DNA of 64,000 nucleotides. Source: Tridacna crocea. Taxonomy: Eukaryota > Mollusca > Bivalvia > Cardiida > Cardiidae. The position numbers and the translations under genes are program-made. The stretch spans positions 11,683,501-11,747,500 of the forward strand of contig OX031072.1 in assembly GCA_943736015.1 (NCBI GenBank), written 5' to 3'. The notes under the pieces are model-generated. The model saw nothing but the letters and a program-made list of their open reading frames with translations. It was not told the origin of the DNA and ran no database searches. Below, in pieces: positions 55,603 through 64,000 of this stretch. Positions within the stretch are counted from its first letter, which is position 1. The number at the start of each line of letters is the position of its first letter.

Positions 55603-57738
55603 ACGAAAGAAAAAAAAGATAGATAAGTTCACGTAATTCGATTCAGACACTGTAATCTGTATAAGCCAATTTTCTGCTTCGGAATTTTGACAGACCGGTC
55701 GAAGAGCCTTGAGAAAATAGATTTCGATCATTTCACCCTTTACCATACTGACAACTATTAGTATCACACCTAGGTTACTGCACAATATAATTGGACTCGA
55801 AAAAATATTTAAAACATAGCCTAAAAAAAAAAAAACTACATGTGGCCATGTGCAAAGAATGCATAATGCATGATCCGAACATTGATTTACGCCGTCCTCT
55901 ATTTCGTTCTAAATTTGACTACATTTAAAAAAAAAAATTACGTTTTGGTAAGATATATAGTCGGTTTTTGAAAAAGGGTGATTTATCTATTTTGCAATCG
56001 TCCGCTTTTGTTTAGTAAACAGTATCCTAGTAAGGTCTCCGGGACCAGTTAACCCATCCAGTAAATTCACTAGACAGACCTTTCTTTCCAAGTGCATGAT
56101 GTACTTGAACGATATGCGTACATTGCTAAGCAACATGAGGGTAATGTAACCTTACGAAATGGCCTGTACTTTTGCAACGAGTTAAAAACTAAAGGCTAGA
56201 CTTATACTTAAAACCCCACAGTTCAAAGCTGTGTGCTTCACCTATCATTATGATGGCGACAACTCACTAATTCATATTTGCAATCTACTTTGACTGTGTA
56301 GCATAGTCATCGAGTATCGAACCAATTTTTTTAATCACTCTCTAATAAATACTGAACTGCGAACTACTCGTGTTTGGCATTAAGGAATAAAAGCCTTGCT
56401 TAACTCACATACTGGTAGGAGTTTCAATTTTTGCCTTTTCCTTCAAATTGCAGACAACGATCGATTTCTACGAGAGACATTCGCCCCGTTAGAACTACAA
56501 TTCTCTGGAAAGCTGTCAGAAATTAACTGACGGGCAATTATATTGGCATTTGATAATCGACGATTTGTGTAATTGGGCAACTGCAACGTAATTATCTGTA
56601 AATGGCAATTACTCGGAAAAAGCTGAGATTTTCGTCTTCATTTGCCTTTACTGAGAAATAAACCCTTTACCAAACAAATACGTTCTTAAAGACCAAACGA
56701 ATTTGGCATTTTAAAAAATGTTTTTAGGGAAATGAAAAATACGGCTCAACAATATTTTCTCATTACTCCACAAGGTGTTTTAATGGAAATTTATCATGAC
56801 TAAAATCATTTTCCCGTTTGAAAGTGTTCAGATTATAACGACTCGCAGCCGGCTATATCATTCTGTTGTGGTTTAGAGTCAGCCCATGACATAAGTAAAT
56901 TCAACAGTTTCTGTCAGTAGACAGAAAAGATAAATAAAAAGAGAGGTATTGCACAGATAAGGATGGCTCGACAATAAATGATTGAAATAAAAATAGATAC
57001 AGATCCAAGAACAAACTGCACGTTTATCATACTACAAAGAAATTTCAGCAATCTGATTGGATAATACGCCACAATCATAATACTGTACCCTGGCAAAATC
57101 CCATTAAAAGTACACGTTAGATTCCTTTCGTGGGCAACGTATAACTAAACTTTCAACAGAATATCCAAAGTGGTAACGTCGGTCTTTATGAAAAAAACCA
57201 CAACACAAAACTTACTGAAGTGCCTGAATCACATTATTTCTACATGTAGTTGCCCTTGATGGTTGTAATTCAGCAGAGAGAATGATGGATTATTTTTCTT
57301 TTAAATAACTGAATAAAGATCTATCTATAGATACATATGTTATCGTTCATTGTCTTTCCGAAACAAATGCAAGAAATTAAAACGAGACAGCCTTTCGTCA
57401 GATGTGCAAATTTTGAATTGTCGAAACTCATACAGTGTAATGTTACAAGAATAACATTATGGTCGTTTGAGGCAACTGATTGTCGTTTACTTTTGACAAC
57501 AAATCATAAAATGTACGTAGCATGTCTATCGCATCCTCAAAGTTCTTGCATCAAAACTTCACCCAACAAAGGTTTTAGTGACAATAGATCTCAGTCACGT
57601 CAGTTTTCATTGAATTGGGGCACTAAGAGGGGAAATCATATATCATAATTATGCGTACCTAGTTCATGAGACCATGAAACAGGGAATTTCGCTGAATACA
57701 CTTTGAAATGGTTAAACTTTGCACTGTAAAAAATTCGT
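55603..57738. other. AT-rich stretch with no supported gene
   Basis: A 103-codon plus-strand frame (57,337-57,648) has no recognised domain. A TTAA-1-like start (AAACCCTTTACCAAACAAAT) and a partial hairpin lie near 56,661-56,770. Nothing else is seen. Confidence 0.35.
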
Positions 57739-57740
57739 AG

Positions 57741-57800
57741 TACGGTCAGGTGGCAGGGGACTTGGAAACTTGTTTACGGTCGTGGCGATTCATGTCGCCC
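57741..57800. mobile_element. Partial copy of the TA-flanked foldback MITE
   Basis: TA then CGGTCAGGTGGCAGGGGACT and TGGAAACTTGTTTACGGTC match the left arm of 3,253-3,374. The right arm is missing. Confidence 0.65.
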
Positions 57801-59000
57801 AGGCCCCGACCGTACGCCTACTGTATGGCCTGGTCATAATGAACTGATTGTGCGGGAAGGGAACATAATTTGCGGTAGGTAATGTTCAGGTAGATTAATT
57901 CGGATTGTAACATGTTTTAAGACAGTTCGGTCCAAGATCCTGAAAAAGGAGAGGGATCTTGGGTATACATCGCCAGACATTTCAAAGGTTGCTCATCAAG
58001 AACTACTTTTAGATATTTGAGAATGAAAAAAAAAAATTTTTTCGGGTAAGAGGCGTTGCATAAGTTTCATCAAACAAAGTTGGAAAAAAAACTTCGGAAA
58101 GAGTTTGTTCCAAACAATTACTGGCAAAATAACTGGCACAATTCATATCTTTACAGCAATATTTCAGCCCTATCACGGATTTCTGTGCATACGTCCATTC
58201 CTTATAGCCTTTCATTTTACCATTGCACACTCAGTACTCTGATTGAGCTACAATGACATATTAAAACAATGTGAAAAGTTTCGCAGATTAAAACTACTCA
58301 TCGTCGTTAAGAAAACGGGATTCAAACTCACATTTTACTAGTCATTCGGGCCATTGACTCGGATTGCCGAACTTGACACACGGTAAAATCGTAATTGCGC
58401 ATCACCTCAGGCTTTGTGATGATGACGAATTGCTTCAATTTATCTCCAGACAAATCAAACTATCGTCACATCAAAAGGCGCGTGTTATAGCTAGAGAGCT
58501 AAACCTGATTGGTAGTTTCCAAATAAAACTTGATTCATGGCATGTCCGACAAAGTTAACTTCAACGAGACAGAAATTATTTCTCTTCAGAGTGTTAGAAT
58601 TTGACATATCTTACCAATGTGACTTATGTTTGTATTATTTTTCCCTGGTTCGTTGTAAATTCAATGTAATGCTTAAATTCAAGAGTAACTTGACCGCTTA
58701 CGTCAAGTGTATAGCTGTGATATTATTTTGCGACGAATAGTCCCCTAGGCTCGGTATCGGTCCCCAACAGTTGGTTTGTGTATCTTATGATCAGAACAAG
58801 AAATGGGTGCGTCAGAGACACGGATGCCAACGCAAAATGGTATTGGTCACAAATATGTCATATGAGAGAATCAGTAGGTATTACAGAAAAATGTTGTTTT
58901 GGATAATAACTTAAACAGGGTGAAGAGGGTTTGCTATATATGTAGCTAAGCAGGTAAAAGATCATTTATACCTGATGACAAAATTAAGACTGGTCCAAGT
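57801..59000. other. No gene supported
   Basis: A small hairpin CCAAGATCC...GGATCTTGG lies at 57,931-57,962. Frames of 64-73 codons show no family. Confidence 0.35.
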
Positions 59001-59039
59001 TGAAAGCAATATGCAGACAATAAATTATATGGTTTGTAT

Positions 59040-59130
59040 TGCATATGGCAGAAAACTTTGTGAGAAAATGAAGAAAATGCTGGTTTTGAGCATTAACTTC
59101 TCTTTAATCAGCGTTTTCCTTAATCACTCA
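59040..59130. mobile_element. TTAA-1 relic
   Basis: GAAAACTTTGTGAGAAAATG, then GAAAATGCTGGTTTTGAGC, CTTCTCTTTAATCAGCG. Heavily decayed. Confidence 0.35.
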
Positions 59131-59394
59131 ACTGAGGGTTACTTATACTAGGGATTATGACGATCTTAACTCGAAGAATGAGAGTGAGAAATATGACAAT
59201 AAGTATTACTTTCTTAGACTTCCTCTATGAGACAGGAACAAAAATTGGATCGAATATTATCACAGTGGATTATAGTTGAAGGGTAGCTTGCAGCCTCAAT
59301 ACTCTCTGGCACAGTTCTTTGAATGATTCTTTCTGAAAACCCAAGCTGTTCCTACATATCACACTTCTGCTGAGCAGAATGTAAGATTGGGATG

Positions 59395-59718
59395 AACAGT
59401 CAATTTAAACTTTTGACCTTCAACTGTGATCTTGACCTTGGCCCTGTTGAAACAAAATTTCCGCATGACACTAGTACTTGTTAAGGAGAACAAGTTAGCG
59501 CATTTTTTTTTATGAAATCCATTTATAAATGTAGAAATCATGCTCCGGATAGGTTCAATTGAAACATTTGACCATCAAATGTGACCTTGACCTTTGGCGT
59601 ATCGAAAAAAAAAAAAAACTCATCGCATGACACTAGTACTTGTTGAGGAGAACGAGTGTGCAAAATTATTTTGAAATCCATCGATAAATGTAGAAGTTAT
59701 GCTCCGGACAAAAAATGG
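59395..59718 (+). repeat. Two-unit tandem repeat, about 160-190 bp
   Basis: Each unit has CTGTGATCTTGACCTTGGCC or TGTGACCTTGACCTTTGGCG. GCATGACACTAGTACTTGTT, GAGGAGAACGAGTG or a variant, GAAATCCAT, ATAAATGTAGAA and TATGCTCCGGACA follow. The unit resembles a repeat I recall as widespread in bivalves (GTGACCTTGACCTTTG...ATGGTCCGGACA). Confidence 0.75.
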
Positions 59719-59724
59719 GACTCA

Positions 59725-60045
59725 CACACTAACACACACACCCATACACGTATTGCATTCGTTCTGAGGACCTTGAAACTTTACGTCATTATGAGGACTC
59801 ACTGAAGCCATAGAGCTACAGAGCTGGCAGTTTGTAATTACAATAATGTTCACATCCAGAAAAAGATTTTTTACAAATATCAACGTTACACTCGACTAGT
59901 ATGACCTAAAAACGTTCTGAGGACTCTACCTATTTTCCATACAAAGTGAGGACACGTTATGAGGACGTTGAATTCTTACATCAAAACGAGGACCTTGCTT
60001 GCACACTCGCAACTTAACAACATTGTGGGGACTTACGTGAGAATC
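59725..60045 (+). repeat. GAGGAC-rich degenerate repeat after an AC-rich tract
   Basis: CACACACTAACACACACACC is followed by recurring GAGGAC words: CTGAGGACCTTGAAAC, ATTATGAGGACTCAC, TCTGAGGACTCTACC, AGTGAGGACACG, TTATGAGGACG, AACGAGGACCTTG and GTGGGGACTTACG, spaced 15-130 bases. The words look like degenerate copies of one short unit. Confidence 0.55.
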
Positions 60046-60730
60046 ACAAGATATTCAAAATACACTGATATTGTTTACTAATTACATACTGTACAGAATA
60101 TACGCTCTTTTTCATATCAACATAATTGTATTACTTTTCACTCATACGGCAAACCCATGTTTGGAAAATGTAAATTCAAAACCATTTCAAATGTTAACAT
60201 CTTAATATTTTATCGCCAAATTCAAAATAATATCAAAAAATAGTATTTAAGGATACAATTTATGAGAATGAACTGAATGAGAAATAGTCATATTGTATAT
60301 TTAGCCAACTGAAGCAGAACAGGAAAGTTCAGACTGAACAAAATAGGAACTGGCATTGCTGCACTGTTTTAGTATTTCTTTATCTACAGTTGACTTTTTT
60401 TTCAAATGTCTTATCCTGATTTTCAAATGTCTTATTCTGATCTTTTCGACAATGATTTTGATAGTGTACGTCAAGCTCTTGACTTTTTTCCCCCTCTGCT
60501 ACATTTACAAGTAATACATTTATACCAGTAAATCTCCTTTTACCAAAGAATTCTGTGATTCAACGACCAAACTGATGAGGGTCTTTAAAATACGATTTTT
60601 TGAAAAAATTGTTAAATCCTTAAAGAGTTAAAGCGCCGAATTAATTAAATGGATTTAAATTTCAATAAAGAACAGCAGCCGAAATTTTGCCATTTCAAAC
60701 CTCGATCGTTCTAGTCTAAAAAGAGCAAAG
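60046..60730. other. No recognised feature
   Basis: Strongly AT-rich, with a short duplication TTTTCAAATGTCTTATCCTG / TTTTCAAATGTCTTATTCTG near 60,400-60,440. No gene is seen. Confidence 0.4.
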
Positions 60731-60732
60731 CA

Positions 60733-60832
60733 ACAAAACCAAGATTAGGCTGCACATTTCATGTAGTCTGATCCTGATACACTCTATCCACAAAACAACT
60801 AAATCCGTTTTAGCCTTGAAAGGGTAGTGAAG
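60733..60832. mobile_element. TTAA-2 core relic
   Basis: AACCAAGATTAGGCTGCAC, then ATGTAGTCTGATCCTGATAC and ACTCTATCCACAAAAC. Confidence 0.5.
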
Positions 60833-61200
60833 GATCCAATACTCGTAAATTGCGTGCCCTTTTAACTCATTTCTTCCTAAATCAAGTGTTATCCAGTTAC
60901 ATGTACTTGAAAAAACAAAAGTTTAGAACATAATTTATCTTCGAACCGATACATGAATGCAGAGAAAAAATGTTACGGAAAAGAGTGACGAACAATTTCT
61001 TCTGTTACCACAATCCCGTCAAAATGTCGTCTGATGTAAGGCGCAAAGGCGCAGAAAAATACCCGACTGCAGGAGGTAATGCTTCAATAAATGAATGGTG
61101 TTTTTTTGTAAGCAATGGCATAATTGTAGAACAAATCATTTCTGATACAACACCACGTTAATCAAACATTTATCTCTACATATATATATACATGCATTAA

Positions 61201-61404
61201 CCCTTGGGCTGCTAAGCGGTACTTACTGACCTTTTTGCATGCGGTGTGGATCAAGATCAGACAGCAACATTCATTTAGTCTGATCATTGATCTATGTACA
61301 ACGACTGATAAGGGCATGGTTTCCTTCAAAAAGATATTCGAAATAGCCAATTTTGGGTTTTTACTATCGGTTTAAAAGTTCCATTTACTTTAGCAGGATA
61401 AGAG
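61201..61404 (+). mobile_element. TTAA-2 MITE, full-length 204-bp copy
   Basis: TTAA at 61,197-61,200 and 61,405-61,408. Starts CCCTTGGGCTGCTAAGCGG and ends TTTAGCAGGATAAGAG. The core GGATCAAGATCAGACAGCAA pairs with AGTCTGATCATTGATCTA. Length equals the 32,077 copy exactly. It lies 76 bp from a TTAA-1 element. Confidence 0.85.
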
Positions 61405-61480
61405 TTAAATTGCATCTGGGGATTTCTGTAAACAGTTTATGGGTTCCCGCCATAAGTACCATGTCGATATCAAAGATTAA

Positions 61481-61702
61481 CCCTTTACCTGATATGCCAA
61501 TTTGAAGCTCTTCCATTTCTGCAGCAAATAAAGATACGACGTCAAAAATATGGACCAATGAAGATACAAATATCTGACTGAGTGGAAAACATTGTTGGAA
61601 AAGGAGAAATTGCTTGTTACGGGCAATTTCTCCTTTTCCCACAATGTTTTCAAAAGCTGTCTGTTGTTGATACGTCAAAACGAGTATCTGTGGAGTAAAG
61701 GG
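61481..61702 (-). mobile_element. TTAA-1 MITE, full-length 222-bp copy, reverse
   Basis: TTAA at 61,477-61,480 and 61,703-61,706. Ends CCCTTTACCTGATATGCC and GTATCTGTGGAGTAAAGGG. The hairpin AAGGAGAAATTGCTTGTTAC pairs with GGGCAATTTCTCCTT. It is highly similar along its length to 2,439-2,660 read in reverse. Confidence 0.85.
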
Positions 61703-61874
61703 TTAAATACACAAAACGAATCGCAGTAAGGGCGTAAAATGATTATCACTCCCATCTCCTTAACACCTTTCTGCAATATGGAGTTAAATGATTTGACCGG
61801 CCGATTTATAGATGCCATTTCCTGATTTCACCCTTTTCCAGACGATGGCAAGTTAATATGTAGTTGTTAAAACC

Positions 61875-61940
61875 TAGATCACAATCAGCCCGCAGATTCC
61901 TGCAATTCAATCTTGATATTCACAATTCGGTTGTTTTAAC
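61875..61940. mobile_element. TTAA-2 core relic
   Basis: TAGATCACAATCAGCCCGCAG, then GCAATTCAATCTTGATATTC. Decayed. Confidence 0.35.
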
Positions 61941-62520
61941 CTATTTAATTATATATGATAGATGTGGAAAAAAGATGATCGTAACTGAAGGAAAGTAAAG
62001 GCTTTTGCATAAAATTCAGCTGAATACCGTGTATCATATCAATATATTGGATGGTTCCTTTTGTCACATGGGGATTTTCTGATTAATATTATAATTTTCC
62101 TTCACTTTATTTATAATTGAGAATTATTGCAGCATTTCTTCCAGAAAACATGTAGACTCTGATCAGATGCCACATGTCGCATGATGACTATCTATGCTTG
62201 GCAGTACCTTTTTTTGTGACGCTTAACCATTCATTGTCTAATAACATCATTAGGGATTTAGCTTGGCGGGAAATCATACTGACCGAGGGCGGAGAAACGA
62301 AATTTTGCACAACACTAAACATGTCAATAGACGGTACCGTGAAGTTTCCCTCTAATTTTCTGCAGTTACATAACTACCATCCTGATTTAGATAATTGATA
62401 AAATGCAGAGTTTTTCCCAAGGATTGTAAAGCTAGAGCAAGATTGTTGCATTTGTCCATTCTTTATATCAATTATCAGTTCTGATTTATGCATTGCTTCC
62501 TGCCTGTTTCCTTTTCTATT
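61941..62520. other. No recognised feature
   Basis: AT-rich. A 74-codon frame (62,174-62,398) has no recognised family. Confidence 0.35.
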
Positions 62521-62563
62521 TAGAGAAAGAGAGAGAGAGGGAGAGACAGATAGAGAGACAGAG
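62521..62563 (+). repeat. (GA)n-rich microsatellite
   Basis: GAGA and GACAGA repeats with minor interruptions. Confidence 0.85.
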
Positions 62564-62683
62564 GGTTACTTCCAAAAAAAAAAAATGTTAACCGTTAGTT
62601 TTCAGTATATATCAATAAAATGTATCATCAAAATATATGATAAACCTCTGTGAACAATAGAACTATTATCTGTTAAAAATAAT

Positions 62684-62870
62684 GATACCAGGATTGATTG
62701 ATTGATTGGTGTTTAACGCCGTTTTCAACATTATTCCCGTTATATCGCGGCAACCAGTACACCTATCAATAAATTCCTTGAGTTTCATTTACCGGTACAC
62801 GGCACAATATTCTTTCCAAGCCACTGGCTACTTTCCCACGTAGCCAGCGTCGGAAAAATGGTCAGCGGTG
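62684..62870 (-). mobile_element. SINE-B, 5'-truncated copy
   Basis: The tail side (ATTGATTGATTGATTGGTG, TTTAACGCCGTTTTC) and the central piece TTCTTTCCAAGCCACTGGCT, continuing ACTTTCC, align in order with the intact SINE at 15,086 (GTTTAACGCC; TTTCTTTCCAAAGCCACCGA, then CTACTTTTC). The tRNA-like head is missing. Confidence 0.65.
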
Positions 62871-62944
62871 AGCGAAGAATGAATTGTATCTTTCAGACGG
62901 TTTTGTTAATACGCTTTATCTTTCAGAAAAAGGGGATAAGAGAG

Positions 62945-62990
62945 ATACAGACAGAAATACAGACAGACAGATAGACCGAGAAACAGACAT
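62945..62990 (+). repeat. ACAG/ATAG-rich simple repeat
   Basis: Repeated ACAGA words with interruptions, just downstream of the SINE copy. Confidence 0.75.
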
Positions 62991-63117
62991 GTTATTCAGC
63001 GATACTTCGAAATTTAAGTCAATAGTTATTCAAAAAGGTATTGAGATCGTGATTGATGCTGATACATCTATTTCTAGAGAAAGCATACATCTGTATATCC
63101 ATACAAACCTTTAGAAA

Positions 63118-63368
63118 TGAGCCATGCTTTGTGTAAAGGAGGCTTAATGCATCTGCAAAAAGTATCGACCCAGGATTGCGCAGGCTGACCTCGATGGAAA
63201 TATTTTGCTATTGGTCGATTTTCTGTATGTGGAAAGAACATTCTACCTCACGATTATGGCGATTGTCTAAAATAGTGGCTATTATGGATCCATAATTATG
63301 TGATGACTTGCTTGATAAAATGCACCTCGAAGGCGTATTAAAGCTCCATTTTGACAGAGCGTGGCTCA
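63118..63368. mobile_element. 251-bp hairpin MITE related to the TGCAACACG family
   Basis: Inverted ends TGAGCCATGCTTTGTG and, on the other strand, TGAGCCACGCTCTGTC. Inside, GGATTGCGCAGGCTGACCTC matches the CAGGCTAATC core of the 37,850 element. Other inner sequence has decayed. I recall bivalve elements with GAGCC(A/G)TGCTCTGTG ends and the same core, so this is probably a sister family. Confidence 0.6.
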
Positions 63369-63489
63369 TATATTGCATATATATATAAAATGTACGTATT
63401 GATCATTACTAGAACATACATTACGTGCAACCACGACGACTAGAACTAACCTTAAGCCAAACATAGTCAACTATTGATGTGTCTGTAGC

Positions 63490-63610
63490 AGACGACTTTT
63501 GAAAGCAGTGAGAAAAATAACGGGCATAATCTCCTTTTGTCTCATGTATTTACCAGCTGAGAAAAGTAAATCCAAAACTGCTATCAACACTATTCGAGTC
63601 GACCAAAGAA
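63490..63610. mobile_element. TTAA-1 relic
   Basis: GACGACTTTTGAAAGCAGTG, GGGCATAATCTCCTTTTGTC. These are decayed hairpin pieces without ends. Confidence 0.3.
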
Positions 63611-63779
63611 ACTTACTCAATACAGAAAGCAATCTGGAATGTAACACAAAGAATGTAATAAGAAACAAGCAATTTCATTGAAATGATATCCCCCGCCGAA
63701 AAGACCTTTTTTTATACAAACATAGAGGTATTGTGTTTTGCATGTACATGTGGCCTTTTTGTTATTGGTTCATGATGAA

Positions 63780-63975
63780 ATTATAAATTAAGCTCCCTTT
63801 TTCCATGGCACAGCATTTCATTTCATAAAAATGTATATTAATGGTCCATAACAGGATTATACATTAGTATCCTTTTTCCAGAAATTGGCATTTCATGAAA
63901 TGAAAACAAATAAAGAAAATATACATTAAGCCCCCTTTTTCCATGACACATTATTATATATAAAGAAAAAAATTG
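63780..63975 (+). repeat. Irregular three-unit repeat at the window edge
   Basis: ATTAAGCTCCCTTTTTCCAT (63,787), ATTAGTATCCTTTTTCCAG (63,873) and ATTAAGCCCCCTTTTTCCAT (63,925) recur, with ATTTCAT(T/G) motifs between. Probably continues beyond the window. Confidence 0.5.
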
Positions 63976-64000
63976 TATCATCAGACTATCCAATGGAAGA

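Noticed and set aside
57337..57648. 103-codon plus-strand frame
   Set aside because: No recognisable motif or gene context.
57931..57962. Terminator-like hairpin CCAAGATCC/GGATCTTGG
   Set aside because: The context is eukaryotic and no gene is adjacent; a 9-bp stem is expected by chance.

Overview
The window is AT-rich eukaryotic DNA from an animal. The repeats I recognise point to a bivalve mollusc, probably a heterodont clam or mussel relative. The evidence is a tRNA-derived SINE whose tail carries a GTTTAACGCC motif, arrays of GACCTTGACCTTTG and ACTCTAGAGGCCACAT type repeats, an element that opens with a GAGGGCCAAGATGGCCC hairpin, and hairpin elements whose ends read TGCAACACG. The organism call rests on memory of these families, not on a search. 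I find no convincing intact protein-coding gene, no rRNA and no functional tRNA. The longest open frame is about 124 codons, which is unremarkable for chance. The DNA looks intergenic or deeply intronic and is dominated by small non-autonomous transposons and their ruins.

Layout. 1-262 is an array of short GTGTTTT/AAAACAC inverted motifs. 2.4-15.4 kb holds several TTAA-flanked hairpin elements, two decayed SINEs and one intact SINE with an 11-bp target duplication. 17.7-20.3 kb holds a 50-60 bp minisatellite and a degenerate array of about 140 bp period. 24-30 kb is a cluster of nested hairpin elements, a 1.16-kb element built on seven repeats of about 160 bp, and a 397-bp palindrome. 32-43 kb is a field of TTAA-2 hairpin elements, many broken. 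44,466-49,756 is the standout: a 5.3-kb foldback element whose two arms are tandem arrays of one 343-bp unit in opposite orientation (11 and 5 units). It is bounded by 10-bp inverted ends and a 6-bp direct duplication, and it sits inside an older TTAA-2 element. 50.3 kb carries a 75-bp near-perfect hairpin and a tRNA-like SINE head. 52.6-53.8 kb is a dead PIF/Harbinger transposase gene on the minus strand, followed by a LINE reverse-transcriptase 3' relic. 59-64 kb has more tandem repeats, two of the best-preserved TTAA elements and further SINE and hairpin copies.

How the parts relate. Two element families, with copies of exactly 222 bp and 204 bp, begin CCCTT and end AAGGG or close to it between TTAA sites. 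A third, of 392 bp, is also flanked by TTAA. This is the signature of piggyBac-type mobilisation, but no piggyBac transposase is visible here. The Harbinger relic ends in the same 15 bases as a 164-bp hairpin element 14.5 kb away, linking a dead master to its non-autonomous relative. Several insertions are nested, so a relative order of arrival can be read directly.
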